Shown one piece after another: positions 19,154 through 28,990 of a stretch of 64,000 nucleotides of DNA. The position numbers and the translations under genes were made by a program. The DNA lies in assembly GCA_017857245.1 (NCBI GenBank), contig JAFMDO010000002.1:20677-84676 (forward strand), written 5' to 3'. This DNA is from Pontimonas sp. Its GTDB lineage: Bacteria; Actinomycetota; Actinomycetes; Actinomycetales; Microbacteriaceae. The notes beneath the pieces were generated by a model. The model was not told the DNA's origin. It saw nothing but the letters and a program-made list of their open reading frames with translations, and ran no database searches. Each line of letters begins with the position of its first letter. The stretch's first letter is position 1.

Positions 19154-21117
19154 GCCCAACCCGTCGAATTGCTCGAGTGATCCTCGAAACGAGGTTGCCC
19201 CAGCTCGACCGGCTCTTTGACTACGAGGTTCCGCCCTCCCTCGAAGTTTCCCTCGGAATGAGGGTGAAAGTTCCCCTTCGCCAGCGAAAGACTCTTGCGA
19301 CGGGGTTTGTGGTGGCGTTGCTGAGCGACACAGAGCACCACGGCAGCCTGGCGAGTGTCAGTGACGTGGTCGGTCCGGTTTCGTTGATGTCTTCTGAGTT
19401 GTGGGAATTGGCTGAGGGAATCGCCTCACGCCAGGCGGGCAGCGCGGCCGACGTGCTGCGTTTAGCGATCCCGCCTCGCTACGTTCGCGCGGAGAAAAAG
19501 TGGAGAGAGTCCCGCGAGGTTTCCGGTTCGGTCGCAACGCTCCCGCCCCCGCCTGAGGGCAGCGGGGGTTATCCCGAGCAGGCGTGGGAGAAGATGCTGG
19601 AGCCCGATGCCAGAAGTGCGCTGTATCTCGATCATGGGGTTTCTGAACTGAGCAGTGGCGAATCTGTTCCCCGGGGCGCAATGACGGTGGCAGAGGTAGC
19701 TCACACCGCTCTCTCGCAGGCAAAGTCGCTGGTCGTTGTGGTCCCCACCTGGCGACATGTCGCGTTCTACGAAGCCGCTTTGCGCGAGGTTATTCCAGGA
19801 GAGTCACTGGCTCTGCTCCATACCGATATGGCACCTGCAGAGCGCTATGTGGAATATTTGCGGTGCTTAGAGGGGCGCCCGATTGTGGTGCTTGGCACGC
19901 GCCACGCTGTGTATGCCCCCTTACACCAGCTCGCGGGCATGGTGGTGGTGGATGATACTGACGAAAGCCACTCCGAACCACTGGCTCCCTATCCCCACAC
20001 CAGAGACGTTGCGTTGTTGCGCCAAAAAAACACGAGATGTGCTGTCGTGTTTGCCAGCGTTGTTCACGGGCTTAGCGTTACCAGGTGGAGCGAACAGGGG
20101 TATGTCACCCCGGTTACTCCCACCGAAACGTTTAGGGCGCGCGTCATTCCCACCGAACTGGCGGCGGGATCAGCCGCCCATCAAGCCCCGGCTCGCCTGC
20201 CTTCGCAGGCTTTCCGGGCGGCTAAAGAGGCGCTCGCCGAAGGCCCGGTTCTGATTCAGGTGTTTCGCGCCGGTTTCTCCACGGGGTTGGCGTGCGCAGA
20301 GTGCGGCGAGCGCGGTGTCTGCAGGGCCTGCCATGGCCCCCTCCGCCTGATGGCGCAGGGGGTTCGGCCCCATTGCTCCTGGTGTGGCGTGCCTGACACG
20401 GCGTGGAGGTGTGAAGCCTGTCAGGGGAAGAACCTCGTTCCCCGAGGGCAGGGAATTGGCCGCACCGTCAGCGATATTGGAAAAGCCTTTCCCACGGTTC
20501 CCGTTATTCGGTCCGACGGCGAGAATCGGGTCTTGCGGGTATCATCGCACCCCGCATTGGTGATCGCCACCAGGGGTGCGGAGCCGCTCGCAGAGGGGGG
20601 ATATGCGGCGGCGGTTTTGCTGGATGGGGCTGCCATGCTGTCGCGGGAGTCCCTTGGTGCCCTGGAAGACTCCCTTCACGCCTGGGAGGGGGCCATTTCG
20701 CTTCTCCGGCCCACGGCGACTGCCTACCTCGCTGACGTGACGGGCTTACCCGCGCTGGCGGTGACATCCGGGCGATATGAGCAACTGCTGCGTCATGAAC
20801 TCGGGGAGCGCCAGAAGCTGAAGTTGCCACCGGCGACTCGCATCGCCAGTATTTCTGGTCCGGCGTCGTTGGTGTCGAAAGCCCGCGAAGCCTTGGAAGC
20901 TACGGGGGCGATTAGTGATGTGTTGGGACCCGTCGAAACCGGTCCTGGTGTGGTGAGGATCATCATTCGTTTCAGCTACGCCCAGGGCTCTAGGGTGACG
21001 GGGGAACTGCGGGCGTTGCGCAACAAACTTGCGGTGGGATCCGCCAAGGGCAGGCCTGAGCGATTGCACATCGTCGTGGATGACGCTGATCGCCTGGATT
21101 CCCTGCTGAATGACTAG
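19150..21117 (+). CDS. priA: PriA-like primosomal protein N', ATPase motifs lost
   Basis: 655 aa. The N-terminal 3'-DNA-binding domain ([13 protein letters not shown] ... LGMRVKVPL) and the eight zinc-binding Cys around residues 382-425 (CAECG, CRACHG, CSWCG, CEACQ) are kept, but the helicase is degenerate: the P-loop expected as GVTGSGKT reads [10 protein letters not shown], and the DEEH box is VVDDTDESH. The family restarts stalled replication forks; actinobacterial members of this kind are thought to lack helicase activity. Starts at GTG overlapping metK. Confidence 0.85.
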   Translation: MSPTRRIARVILETRLPQLDRLFDYEVPPSLEVSLGMRVKVPLRQRKTLATGFVVALLSDTEHHGSLASVSDVVGPVSLMSSELWELAEGIASRQAGSAADVLRLAIPPRYVRAEKKWRESREVSGSVATLPPPPEGSGGYPEQAWEKMLEPDARSALYLDHGVSELSSGESVPRGAMTVAEVAHTALSQAKSLVVVVPTWRHVAFYEAALREVIPGESLALLHTDMAPAERYVEYLRCLEGRPIVVLGTRHAVYAPLHQLAGMVVVDDTDESHSEPLAPYPHTRDVALLRQKNTRCAVVFASVVHGLSVTRWSEQGYVTPVTPTETFRARVIPTELAAGSAAHQAPARLPSQAFRAAKEALAEGPVLIQVFRAGFSTGLACAECGERGVCRACHGPLRLMAQGVRPHCSWCGVPDTAWRCEACQGKNLVPRGQGIGRTVSDIGKAFPTVPVIRSDGENRVLRVSSHPALVIATRGAEPLAEGGYAAAVLLDGAAMLSRESLGALEDSLHAWEGAISLLRPTATAYLADVTGLPALAVTSGRYEQLLRHELGERQKLKLPPATRIASISGPASLVSKAREALEATGAISDVLGPVETGPGVVRIIIRFSYAQGSRVTGELRALRNKLAVGSAKGRPERLHIVVDDADRLDSLLND

Positions 21118-21134
21118 GCCACCTCGAGGCTCAG

Positions 21135-21140
21135 TAAGCT
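21135..21140 (+). promoter_or_regulatory. -10 box for fmt
   Basis: TAAGCT followed by seven bases and the fmt ATG at 21148, with no ribosome site between. It predicts a leaderless or one-base-leader transcript starting inside the 30-base priA-fmt gap. Confidence 0.4.
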
Positions 21141-21147
21141 GGTGATG

Positions 21148-22068
21148 ATGAGAGTGCTTTTTGCCGGCAGCCCCGAAGTTGCCCTGCCGAGCCTTCAGGC
21201 CCTGCTCTCCTCCGCCGTGGACGTGGTTGGTGTTCTCAGTCAGCCCGCCAAGCCGGTGGGTCGCGCAAAGACCCTCACCGACACGGCCGTTACTGCCTTT
21301 GCGAAAGCCCGGGGACTTCCCGTGGCGAACCCGCAGGATTCCCGGGGGATTCTTCGTGCCGTGGCGGAGTGGTCCCCCGATGTCGCGATCGTCGTCGCGT
21401 ATGGGCGGCTGTTGCCACTGCCCGTCCGCGAATCAGTTCCCGGTGGGTGGTGGAATGTTCACTTTTCGCTGTTGCCTCAGTGGCGGGGAGCCGCCCCCGT
21501 TCCGCACGCCATCCTGGCGGGGGATACCGTTACCGGGGTCAGCCTGTTCAAAATTGATGCAGGGCTTGACACCGGTGAGGTTGCTTTTTCGATGGAGTAC
21601 CCGCTACCCCCGGACGCCACCGCCACCGAGGTTTTGTCAACGCTGGCCCACCGAGCTGTGGAGCCGCTAATGGCACTGTTGTCCGGACTGGAATCGGGTT
21701 CTGTCGAGACGACTCCGCAGAGGGGGGAGCCTTCCTTCGCACCTAAACCGGAGGGATCCTTCGGTCTCTTGGACTGGGCGCATCCAGCAGGCACGCTCTA
21801 TCAGCGGTTTCTCGCAGCGACTGTGGAACCGGGGGCTTACACGCTGAGGAGGGACAATGGCCAGCGGGTGAACATTCGCGCGCTTACCCCGGCGCCCCAT
21901 CACCGCACCCTCGCACCAGGAGAAATCGAAGCAACAGAGGGGGAGGTCATGGTGGGAACGACTTCGCACCCGATGCGGCTTCTCACGCTCCAGCCGGCGG
22001 GGAAGTCCGCCATGCCGGCGATCGACTGGTTCCGAGGTCTTCCCTCAGGGGTCATCCTTGGCGAGTAA
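21148..22068 (+). CDS. fmt: Methionyl-tRNA formyltransferase
   Basis: 306 aa from ATG 21148 (MRVLFAGSPEVALPSL), the third of three in-frame starts GTG-ATG-ATG; homologues begin at this point and the -10 spacing also fits. Catalytic domain motifs: the formyl-folate site WNVHFSLLPQWRGAAPV with catalytic His-Asp region, and GVSLFKIDAGLDTG. The C-terminal OB-fold binds tRNA. It formylates initiator Met-tRNA. The end overlaps rsmB by 11 bases. Confidence 0.93.
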   Translation: MRVLFAGSPEVALPSLQALLSSAVDVVGVLSQPAKPVGRAKTLTDTAVTAFAKARGLPVANPQDSRGILRAVAEWSPDVAIVVAYGRLLPLPVRESVPGGWWNVHFSLLPQWRGAAPVPHAILAGDTVTGVSLFKIDAGLDTGEVAFSMEYPLPPDATATEVLSTLAHRAVEPLMALLSGLESGSVETTPQRGEPSFAPKPEGSFGLLDWAHPAGTLYQRFLAATVEPGAYTLRRDNGQRVNIRALTPAPHHRTLAPGEIEATEGEVMVGTTSHPMRLLTLQPAGKSAMPAIDWFRGLPSGVILGE

Positions 22069-23413
22069 CCGTGTGAGCGCTCGAGGCGTTGCCTACGAGG
22101 TTCTCCTCGAAGTCGAGTCGGAGGATGCCTATGCCAATCTCCTTCTGCCCCACGCGCTCGCCGCAAGCGGGCTGAGCGACCGAGATAAGGCACTTGCCAC
22201 TGAGTTGGTGTACGGCTCCGCAAGGCGCGAAGGCGAGCTCGATGCTGTAATTACCCAGGCATCAGGCCGATCACTTGCGCAATTGCAGCAAGAGGTTCTG
22301 GTCGTGTTGCGGCTGGGGGTCTACCAACTCCTGTATCTGCGGGTGCCCGATCACGCTGCCGTGGACGAAGCAGTATCTCTGGCTAAGAACCGTGGACTTC
22401 AGCGAGCTTCGGGGCTGGTTAACGCCATCTTGCGAAACGTCACCAGGGAGCCCCCGGAGCACTGGCAAGAACTGATTGAGGATGACGCGGCCCTAGTGGC
22501 CTCCCATCCTCTCTGGATCGCCGAGGCGTTTTATTCCGCCCTGCAACAAAGCCAGGGTCACGGCGAACTCACCGCTGCACTCGAAGCCCACAACGAGTCG
22601 CCCAAGGTCACCCTCGTCCATCTGCCGGGTTTCTCCACGCCCAGCGGCGAAACGACCAAATTCTCTCCGCTGGGCGAAGTGCTTCCTGGCGGAAATCCGA
22701 CCGCTGCGGCGGGTGTCTCCGAAGGTCTGGTGAGGGTCCAGGATGAAGGATCTCAACTGGCGGCACTGTTGCTCGCGCGCGTCCAACCTCTACGCCCCGG
22801 TGAACAGATTTTGGACATGTGTGCAGGACCAGGGGGAAAAACAGCGGTTCTCGGAGCCGAGGCTCTCGAAGCAGGGGCACAGGTGGTGGCGTGGGAAAAA
22901 GCCCCCCACCGCGCTCGCCTGGTCGAGAAGTCCGTGGCGGCCATCGCGAAGCGAAATTCCCGCACGGTGAGCGTGGTCACGGGTGATGCGCTGCGCATGC
23001 CAGACGACAGCGGTTCGTTTTCCCGTGTTTTGGTGGATGCTCCCTGTTCTGGTCTTGGCGCACTGCGGCGGCGACCGGAAGCTCGCTGGCGCAAGAGCCT
23101 GGGCGATATCGCCTCTCTAGTGGAGCTTCAAAAGGCTCTGCTTTCTCGAGCCCTCGAGTTGGTGGAACCCGGTGGCGTAGTCGCCTACGTGACTTGCTCA
23201 CCGGTGGTGGAAGAAACCGTGGAGGTGGTGCAAGCAGTCTGCTCACAGCGCGGGGATTGTGAACTCCTCGACACCTCGGAGGTCTTGAACCAGGTGACCC
23301 ACACTCTTGTCGATGGGGCTATGCGGGGGACCGCTGTGCAACTGTGGACCTATCGGCACGGTTGTGATGACATGTTCATTCAACTCATACGCACTCGGGC
23401 ATCGGTAGTCTGA
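22058..23413 (+). CDS. rsmB: RsmB-type 16S rRNA m5C methyltransferase
   Basis: 451 aa. N-terminal NusB-like RNA-binding domain (RGVAYEVLLEV) followed by a SAM-dependent methyltransferase (DMCAGPGGKTAVLG) with the two RsmB cysteines in VDAPCSGLGALRR and VTCSPVVEET. Methylates C967 in E. coli numbering. I chose the TTG start at 22058 because AGGGG lies six bases upstream; GTG at 22073 is the alternative and would not overlap fmt. Confidence 0.9.
   Translation: MASNRVSARGVAYEVLLEVESEDAYANLLLPHALAASGLSDRDKALATELVYGSARREGELDAVITQASGRSLAQLQQEVLVVLRLGVYQLLYLRVPDHAAVDEAVSLAKNRGLQRASGLVNAILRNVTREPPEHWQELIEDDAALVASHPLWIAEAFYSALQQSQGHGELTAALEAHNESPKVTLVHLPGFSTPSGETTKFSPLGEVLPGGNPTAAAGVSEGLVRVQDEGSQLAALLLARVQPLRPGEQILDMCAGPGGKTAVLGAEALEAGAQVVAWEKAPHRARLVEKSVAAIAKRNSRTVSVVTGDALRMPDDSGSFSRVLVDAPCSGLGALRRRPEARWRKSLGDIASLVELQKALLSRALELVEPGGVVAYVTCSPVVEETVEVVQAVCSQRGDCELLDTSEVLNQVTHTLVDGAMRGTAVQLWTYRHGCDDMFIQLIRTRASVV
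23406..23411 (+). promoter_or_regulatory. -10 box for leaderless rpe
   Basis: TAGTCT, six bases, then the GTG start of rpe at 23418. It lies across the last codons of rsmB. No Shine-Dalgarno is present, so the predicted transcript begins at the start codon. Confidence 0.45.
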
Positions 23414-23417
23414 GCGC

Positions 23418-24080
23418 GTGCACTTACGAATCCACCCCAGCATTCTGTCGGCAGATTTCGTCAACCTAGAAAGTGAAGTGGCACGAATTTCCAGCGCTGA
23501 GGCTGTTCACGTGGATGTCATGGACAACCACTTCGTGCCCTCTTTGACCTTCGGGCCCCAGATGGTGAAGCGCCTGGTGGAGGTGTCGCCAATCCCGCTC
23601 GACGTCCACTTGATGGTCGAAAACGCCGATGACAACGCCGTTGTCTATGCGGACCTGGGCGCCCAGTCCGTAACGTTCCACATCGAGGCGGCTACATCCC
23701 CCCAGAGCATCATCGATAGCCTTCACGACCGGGGCGCCAAGGCGTGCATGGCTTTCAAGCCCGGGACGCCACTTTCGCCCTATCATGAACTTTTCCACAC
23801 CCTAGACATGATTCTGATCATGACGGTGGAACCAGGCGCTGGTGGCCAAGCCTTTCTCGGCGGCATGATGCCGAAGTTGGACGAACTTACTCGCTATCTG
23901 CAGACGCAAGGCTTGTCGCCCCTCATTCAAGTGGACGGGGGAGTTACTGTAGAGACTCTGCCCCAAGCGCTTCGCCACGGCGCGAACGCGTTTGTGGCCG
24001 GGTCAAGTGTTTTTGGACACGGCATCCCTGAGGACAACATCACTGCACTGCGGCTCGCCGCGAAACAGGGAGAAGCATGA
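23418..24080 (+). CDS. rpe: Ribulose-phosphate 3-epimerase
   Basis: 220-aa TIM barrel interconverting ribulose-5-P and xylulose-5-P. HPSILSADFVNL, metal ligands in VHVDVMDNHFVP and DVHLMVE, then MTVEPGAGGQAF and IQVDGGV with AFVAGSSVFG as phosphate site. All are in family order and length is normal. With tal and tkt at the far end of the window it serves the non-oxidative pentose phosphate pathway. Overlaps the FKBP gene by 4 bases. Confidence 0.95.
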   Translation: MHLRIHPSILSADFVNLESEVARISSAEAVHVDVMDNHFVPSLTFGPQMVKRLVEVSPIPLDVHLMVENADDNAVVYADLGAQSVTFHIEAATSPQSIIDSLHDRGAKACMAFKPGTPLSPYHELFHTLDMILIMTVEPGAGGQAFLGGMMPKLDELTRYLQTQGLSPLIQVDGGVTVETLPQALRHGANAFVAGSSVFGHGIPEDNITALRLAAKQGEA

Positions 24081-24448
24081 CCACATCGCAACCAGAAATC
24101 AAACCCCGTATGGGACCAGCCCCCACCGAGCTGGTGTGGAGCGATGTCTACGAGGGGACCGGAGAAGCAGCCGCACCCGGCGCCGTTGTCGAGGTTCACT
24201 ACCTGGGTGTGGATTATGACAGCGGGGAAGAGTTCGATTCTTCATGGAGTCGCGGTCAGAGCATCGAGTTCCCGCTCTCTTCTCTTATCCGTGGCTGGCA
24301 AGAGGGGATCCCCGGCATGAAGGTCGGCGGGCGTCGCGAACTGGTGTGTCCTCCCGAGTGGGCCTATGGCCCTGCTGGTGGGGGACATCGACTTTCCGGT
24401 CAAACGCTGGTGTTTGCGATTGACTTACTCGCCACGAAGAATTCCTAA
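24077..24448 (+). CDS. FKBP-type peptidyl-prolyl cis-trans isomerase
   Basis: 123 aa with a single FKBP domain and no signal peptide, so probably cytoplasmic. Family residues visible: [21 protein letters not shown], then [28 protein letters not shown] and PPEWAYGP ... LVFAIDLL. It would speed prolyl bond rotation in folding proteins. ATG overlaps rpe by 4 bases; 16 bases to hisE. Its client proteins cannot be inferred. Confidence 0.9.
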   Translation: MTTSQPEIKPRMGPAPTELVWSDVYEGTGEAAAPGAVVEVHYLGVDYDSGEEFDSSWSRGQSIEFPLSSLIRGWQEGIPGMKVGGRRELVCPPEWAYGPAGGGHRLSGQTLVFAIDLLATKNS

Positions 24449-24452
24449 CCGG

Positions 24453-24458
24453 TATCCT
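24453..24458 (+). promoter_or_regulatory. -10 box for leaderless hisE (start of the his-trp run)
   Basis: TATCCT with exactly six bases to the GTG of hisE at 24465, in the only gap before the his-trp genes. It is the one visible promoter for hisE-G-F-I-trpE. Confidence 0.45.
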
Positions 24459-24464
24459 GGGGGA

Positions 24465-24728
24465 GTGAAGACCTTCGACGAACTTTTTCAACAGCTCGCG
24501 GCTCAACGAGAATCCCGGCCTTTAGGGTCGCGGACCGTGGAGTTGCTCGACGCGGGAGTTCACGAAATTGGCAAAAAGATCGTCGAAGAGGCTTCGGAAG
24601 TATGGATGGCGGCTGAGCATGAAAGCCCCGAAGAACTCGCTGACGAAATTTCCCAACTGATCTACCACCTGCAGGTGCTGATGGTGGCCAAGAATCTGAC
24701 CCCCGAGGATGTGTATCGCACACTATGA
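24465..24728 (+). CDS. hisE: Phosphoribosyl-ATP pyrophosphatase
   Basis: 87 aa from GTG 24465; the longer ORF-track version from 24366 only reads back into the FKBP gene. All-helical MazG-like fold, with acidic metal ligands in [17 protein letters not shown] and [18 protein letters not shown]. It removes pyrophosphate from PR-ATP, the second histidine step. Separate from hisI, as usual in actinobacteria. Overlaps hisG by 4 bases. Confidence 0.92.
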   Translation: MKTFDELFQQLAAQRESRPLGSRTVELLDAGVHEIGKKIVEEASEVWMAAEHESPEELADEISQLIYHLQVLMVAKNLTPEDVYRTL

Positions 24729-25573
24729 CGAGTAAGCCTTTGCGTGTTGCTGTCCCCAACAAAGGAACGCTGTCGGAGACAGCGGTAGAAATGTTGGTGG
24801 AGGCAGGATATGTGGGGCGTCGGGATGCCCGTGCGCTGACCGTCCCGGATGTGAAAAACGGGGTGGAGTTCTTTTATCTGCGGCCCAAAGACATTGCCAC
24901 CTATGTCGGGTCGGGTGCTTTGGATGTGGGGATTACTGGTCGTGACCTGTTACTTGACTCTGATACGGCAGCCACCGAAATTGAGGCTCTTGGATTCGGT
25001 GCGTCCACCTTTCGTTTCGCTGCTCCAGCGGCCTTGGACTCGCTCGAGAAACTGGAAGGTAAGCGTATTGCCACGTCCTACCCGGTTTTGGTGCGTTCGT
25101 TTCTTGCCTCTCACGGCGTGACCCCCATCATCGTGACCCTCGATGGCGCGGTGGAGTCTGCGGTGAAACTCGGTGTGGCAGATGCGGTCGCAGATGTTGT
25201 TTCCACCGGCGCCACCCTGCACGCTCAAGGCCTGGAGGTCTTCGGACCCGTCATTTTAGAATCAGAGGCGATCCTGATCGCCAGCGACGACAACATTGTT
25301 GGGATTGACATGCTTCGGAGGCGACTGCGGGGGGTGTGGGTGGCTAAGCAGTACGTGTTGATGGACTACGACCTGCCCCTGTCACTGTTGGAAGCAGCCT
25401 CCGCCATTACACCGGGGCTTGAATCGCCCACGGTGTCGCCCCTGCGGGACCCTGACTGGGTCGCCGTGCGGGCGATGGTGTCCAGGTCAGACGTCAACGC
25501 GGTGATGGATGAGCTTTATGCCCTGGGTGCGCGAGCCATTTTGGTGTCCGCTATCCATGCAGCCCGGATCTAA
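24725..25573 (+). CDS. hisG: ATP phosphoribosyltransferase (long form)
   Basis: 282 aa, the long HisG with a C-terminal ACT-like regulatory domain (from ~residue 210, [16 protein letters not shown] ... [15 protein letters not shown]), so feedback by histidine without HisZ is expected. Catalytic part: [21 protein letters not shown] and the PRPP loop [14 protein letters not shown]. First committed step of histidine synthesis. Its stop overlaps the hisF ATG by one base. Confidence 0.94.
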   Translation: MTSKPLRVAVPNKGTLSETAVEMLVEAGYVGRRDARALTVPDVKNGVEFFYLRPKDIATYVGSGALDVGITGRDLLLDSDTAATEIEALGFGASTFRFAAPAALDSLEKLEGKRIATSYPVLVRSFLASHGVTPIIVTLDGAVESAVKLGVADAVADVVSTGATLHAQGLEVFGPVILESEAILIASDDNIVGIDMLRRRLRGVWVAKQYVLMDYDLPLSLLEAASAITPGLESPTVSPLRDPDWVAVRAMVSRSDVNAVMDELYALGARAILVSAIHAARI

Positions 25574-26334
25574 TGACCCTGTCCATCAGGGTCATTCCGT
25601 GTCTCGACGTCGACCGCGGTCGGGTTGTGAAGGGTGTGAACTTTGAGAACCTTCAGGATGCGGGAGATCCGGTAGAACTGGCGGCGCTCTATAGCGAACA
25701 GGGCGCGGATGAGCTGACTTTTCTTGATGTTAGCGCCACGTTGGAATCTCGCGACACCACGTTCGAGCTTGTCCGGCATACCGCAGAGAATGTCTTCATA
25801 CCCCTCACCGTGGGTGGCGGTGTGCGGTCGGTGGGCGATGTCGGTCGATTGCTTGAATCAGGTGCGGACAAGATTAGTGTCAACAGCGCCGCCCTCGCCC
25901 GACCAGATCTACTGGATGAAATCGCTGGACACTTTGGTTCGCAGGTGTGCGTCATCTCTGTCGATGCAAAGCGCGATGCCTCATACCCTTCGGGTTTTGT
26001 GGTGACGACCCACGGGGGGCAAAAAAGTGCAGCTAGGGATGCTCTCGCCTGGGCAGTGGAGGCTTGTGAGCGAGGGGCAGGGGAGCTCCTGCTGAACTCT
26101 ATCGATGCGGATGGCACAAAAAAGGGTTTCGATGTGGAGATGTTGCAGGCGTTTCGACCCCTGGTATCTGTTCCACTGGTTGCATCGGGAGGTGCTGGGT
26201 CTGCAGAGGATGGCGTCGCTGCTTATCGTGCCGGCGCTGATGCCGTGCTGGCTGCCTCGATTTTCCACCACGATAAAGTAGGTATTTCGAAGGTGAAGAC
26301 TCACCTCCAGCGTGCGGGAGCGGTGGTTCGATGA
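25573..26334 (+). CDS. hisF: Imidazole glycerol phosphate synthase, cyclase subunit
   Basis: 253-aa TIM barrel. [19 protein letters not shown] at the start contains the catalytic Asp; [33 protein letters not shown] (second catalytic Asp) and VASGGAG are in family order. Works with the glutaminase HisH, which is not in this window, to form imidazole glycerol phosphate and AICAR. Overlaps hisI by 4 bases. Confidence 0.95.
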   Translation: MTLSIRVIPCLDVDRGRVVKGVNFENLQDAGDPVELAALYSEQGADELTFLDVSATLESRDTTFELVRHTAENVFIPLTVGGGVRSVGDVGRLLESGADKISVNSAALARPDLLDEIAGHFGSQVCVISVDAKRDASYPSGFVVTTHGGQKSAARDALAWAVEACERGAGELLLNSIDADGTKKGFDVEMLQAFRPLVSVPLVASGGAGSAEDGVAAYRAGADAVLAASIFHHDKVGISKVKTHLQRAGAVVR

Positions 26335-26687
26335 CACAGGACTGGGTCGTGTCCAGCACAGAGAACGTGTTGGATCGAGCGGTCTTCAACGACCAAGGCC
26401 TGATCCCCGTGATTGCCCAGGAGGAAAGCTCCAAAGAGGTATTGATGCTGGCGTGGATGAATCGCGACGCTCTCGAATCAACGCTGCGCGAAGGACGGGT
26501 GACGTATTTTTCGCGCTCTCGCTCGGAGCTCTGGCGCAAAGGTGACACAAGTGGAAACGTGCAACACGCCACCAGGATTCGTCTCGACTGTGATGGCGAT
26601 GCGCTACTGATCGACGTCCACCAAAAAGGGCCTGCCTGCCACACCGGTGCGGCGACGTGTTTTGACCGGGGAGCTGATGGTGGCTGA
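26331..26687 (+). CDS. hisI: Phosphoribosyl-AMP cyclohydrolase
   Basis: 118 aa, third step of histidine synthesis. [32 protein letters not shown], metal-binding [10 protein letters not shown] and zinc-ligand CHTGAATCF motifs are all present. Not fused to hisE. Starts with ATGA overlap from hisF; overlaps trpE by 11 bases, joining the histidine and tryptophan genes in one run. Confidence 0.95.
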   Translation: MTQDWVVSSTENVLDRAVFNDQGLIPVIAQEESSKEVLMLAWMNRDALESTLREGRVTYFSRSRSELWRKGDTSGNVQHATRIRLDCDGDALLIDVHQKGPACHTGAATCFDRGADGG

Positions 26688-28194
26688 CACCACACTGGAT
26701 GATTTCTTGGCGCAGGCCAGCACACGAAGCGTGACACCGGTACTGCGCCGCTTATTTGTCGATAGCGAGACCCCCATGGGTTTGTATCGAAAACTCGGCA
26801 ACACCCTGGGTTCCTTCTTGCTCGAATCTGCAGACCAAGCGGGCAAGTGGTCCAGGTACTCATTCCTAGGCGTTTCCGTCCACGGCATTCTCAGCGAGGC
26901 AGATGGGGTAGCGCGGTGGCGTGACTGCGGGATGGGTGAGGAAGAGGCGTTTGGCGGCGAAGCTCCCACCGAGCCCCTGGAAGCGTTGAGAGCCCTAAAT
27001 GCCCACTGGCTCAGCGAACCCGTACCGGGGATGCCACCGTTCCCCGGTGGCCTGGTAGGTCACGTCGGCTGGGACATGGTGCGCCATCTAGAGAAACTCC
27101 CTGATGGCCCGCCATCCACGCACGATGTGCCACCGATGTTCCTCTCGCTGGTAAAAGATTTTGTTGCTATCGACCACCACACCTCTGAAGTGGTGTTGGT
27201 GGCCCTCGTTCACCGCCAGGACGGAGCGAGAGAAGCAGACTTTTCTGAAGCCCTCGCGCGTCTTGATGCCCTGCACCACACCCTCGCTCAGCCCACACCT
27301 TCGACTCTTCACCGCCGCCACGAACCCGCGGATATCGCTCCAGCACCGAGTATCGAAAAGGCGGTCTTTTTGGACATGGTGGAACGCGCCAAAGGCCACA
27401 TTCGCGATGGCGACGTGTTCCAGGTCGTCGTGTCCCAAGCATTTCACCAGGAGGTCACAGCGAGCGCTCTGGAGGTCTACCGAGTGTTGCGGCAGCTTAA
27501 TCCCAGCCCATACATGTACCTACTCGAGTGCGAAACGAGCTCCGGGGTTCCGTATCAGGTGGTGGGATCCTCCCCGGAGGCTCTGGTGACGATTACGGGG
27601 GACCGCGTTGTTTCCCACCCCATCGCTGGCTCCAGGCCACGGGGGACAACCCCGGGGGAAGACAGTGCCCATGCAGAGTCGTTGTTGGGGGACCAGAAGG
27701 AAAAATCCGAGCATCTCATGCTCGTCGATTTGGCTCGAAACGACCTCTCGAAGGTGTCCCAAGCAGGCTCGGTGGATGTCACTGAATTCATGCATGTCGA
27801 GCGTTTTAGCCACATCATGCACCTCGTGTCCACCGTCGAGGGCACTCTCTCCCAAGACGTCACCAGCGTCGAGGTGTTCGAAGCCACTTTCCCGGCCGGC
27901 ACCCTCTCTGGTGCACCAAAACCCAGGGCTTTAGAGATCATCGACGACCTAGAGCCGGTGCAGCGCGGCGTCTATGGCGGAGTGGTCGGGTATTTCGGCC
28001 ACAGCGGAGATGCTGACTTAGCGATCACGATTCGAACCCTCTTCATGAGCGAAGGCCACGCCATCGTCCAGGCAGGCGCAGGAATCGTTGCCGAGTCACA
28101 CCCCGAGAGCGAATACGCGGAAACCATTCATAAGGCGAGCGCGCCCATCAGGGCGATTCGGGTGGCAAATGCGTTGAGTTCAGGTACGGCGTGA
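26677..28194 (+). CDS. trpE: Anthranilate synthase component I
   Basis: 505 aa from ATG 26677 (GGGGAG upstream; GTG 26680 is possible). It makes anthranilate from chorismate with ammonia from TrpG, which is not encoded here. The tryptophan feedback site LLES is present near residue 47, and the catalytic domain has PYMYLLECE, IAGSRPRGTTPGED, EHLMLVDLARNDLSKV, TFPAGTLSGAPK and QAGAGIVAESHPESEY. No leader peptide or attenuator can exist because it starts inside hisI. Confidence 0.95.
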   Translation: MVADTTLDDFLAQASTRSVTPVLRRLFVDSETPMGLYRKLGNTLGSFLLESADQAGKWSRYSFLGVSVHGILSEADGVARWRDCGMGEEEAFGGEAPTEPLEALRALNAHWLSEPVPGMPPFPGGLVGHVGWDMVRHLEKLPDGPPSTHDVPPMFLSLVKDFVAIDHHTSEVVLVALVHRQDGAREADFSEALARLDALHHTLAQPTPSTLHRRHEPADIAPAPSIEKAVFLDMVERAKGHIRDGDVFQVVVSQAFHQEVTASALEVYRVLRQLNPSPYMYLLECETSSGVPYQVVGSSPEALVTITGDRVVSHPIAGSRPRGTTPGEDSAHAESLLGDQKEKSEHLMLVDLARNDLSKVSQAGSVDVTEFMHVERFSHIMHLVSTVEGTLSQDVTSVEVFEATFPAGTLSGAPKPRALEIIDDLEPVQRGVYGGVVGYFGHSGDADLAITIRTLFMSEGHAIVQAGAGIVAESHPESEYAETIHKASAPIRAIRVANALSSGTA

Positions 28195-28733
28195 AAGCCG
28201 CACACCATCTGCTCTCCCTGGGGGGCCTGGGGGTTGCTCTCATAGCGTTCACCCTGACCTGGTGGGAAGGGTTCCTCACCACCGGAACTTCTTTTGCTCT
28301 CTCTGGGGGCGAGGGAGAACCCTTCGCGTGGAGCCTCACCCTCGCAGCCGGTGCCAGCTACACCGCAGCACTGCTGCTTCGGCGCTTAACCAAGAGGGTG
28401 GCCCTGGGGCTACAAACTCTGCTCGCCGGTGGGGCAGCGGGAGCGCTCCTGGCCGTCAGCTCTTTTCCCGCCGCAGCTGTGCAAGAGGTCCTAGCAACGG
28501 CCACCGGGATTTCGGGGCCAGCGGCGCTGGAAGGGCTTGACACCATTTTGGCGACGGGTTCCGAAGGGTTGGCTATCGCGGCCCTTTTCGCCGGAGCCCT
28601 AGGCGGAGTGCTAGGACAATTCGGAGGCAGGGACACCCCTCGCGGGGATCGGTTCTCACCCCGCCACTCCGGCTCGGATGATTCTCTGGGAGCTTGGGAT
28701 TCCCTGAGTGATGGGCGGGACCCGACCGCGTAG
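28191..28733 (+). CDS. Trp-operon-associated membrane protein
   Basis: 180 aa, GTG start overlapping the trpE stop. Four hydrophobic segments (about residues 6-23, 44-60, 68-90 and 115-135) and a hydrophilic C-terminal tail of ~40 residues rich in Asp, Ser and Arg. This matches the family found between trpE and trpC in actinobacteria (Trp biosynthesis-associated membrane protein). No catalytic motif; a role in tryptophan uptake or precursor handling has been supposed, not shown. Its TAG stop forms the start of a TAGACT -10 box. Confidence 0.8.
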   Translation: MKAAHHLLSLGGLGVALIAFTLTWWEGFLTTGTSFALSGGEGEPFAWSLTLAAGASYTAALLLRRLTKRVALGLQTLLAGGAAGALLAVSSFPAAAVQEVLATATGISGPAALEGLDTILATGSEGLAIAALFAGALGGVLGQFGGRDTPRGDRFSPRHSGSDDSLGAWDSLSDGRDPTA

Positions 28734-28736
28734 ACT
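28731..28736 (+). promoter_or_regulatory. -10 box before the HGxxP gene, overlapping a stop codon
   Basis: TAGACT whose TAG is the stop of the Trp-associated membrane protein. Predicted transcript start near 28743, giving a 20-base leader that includes AAGGAG. It could serve the HGxxP gene and trpCBA. Confidence 0.4.
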
Positions 28737-28762
28737 GGAGTCACGAATTGGCAAGGAGCATC

Positions 28763-28990
28763 ATGAATACCACCACTGAACCAGGCCACGGCCATTCCCC
28801 CGCAGCGTGGACAGCCGTGATCGTCATGATTGTCACACTTTCTGTGGGAACGGTCGCCTTTTTCTTCGCCATGTGGTGGCTTGTTATTGCAAGTTTCGTT
28901 GCCACGGTAGTGGGTTGGGGCCTGGGATTTGCTCTTTCCGCCATGGGGTGGGGAGCAAACGGGCCGAAGTATCAGCCCAAGGGTCATTAG
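28763..28990 (+). CDS. HGxxP-type small membrane protein
   Basis: 75 aa from ATG 28763, preceded by AAGGAG; the ORF-track start at 28748 has no ribosome site. The N-terminus HGHSPAAWTAV carries the HG..PAAWT signature of a short actinobacterial family; two membrane spans follow (about residues 16-36 and 40-60), and the end is basic. It sits between the Trp membrane protein and trpC, as in related genomes. Function unknown. Confidence 0.78.
   Translation: MNTTTEPGHGHSPAAWTAVIVMIVTLSVGTVAFFFAMWWLVIASFVATVVGWGLGFALSAMGWGANGPKYQPKGH

Noticed and set aside
24366-24465. Longer hisE start at 24366
   Set aside because: The extra residues are the FKBP gene in another frame; the GTG at 24465 matches the family N-terminus and the -10 spacing.
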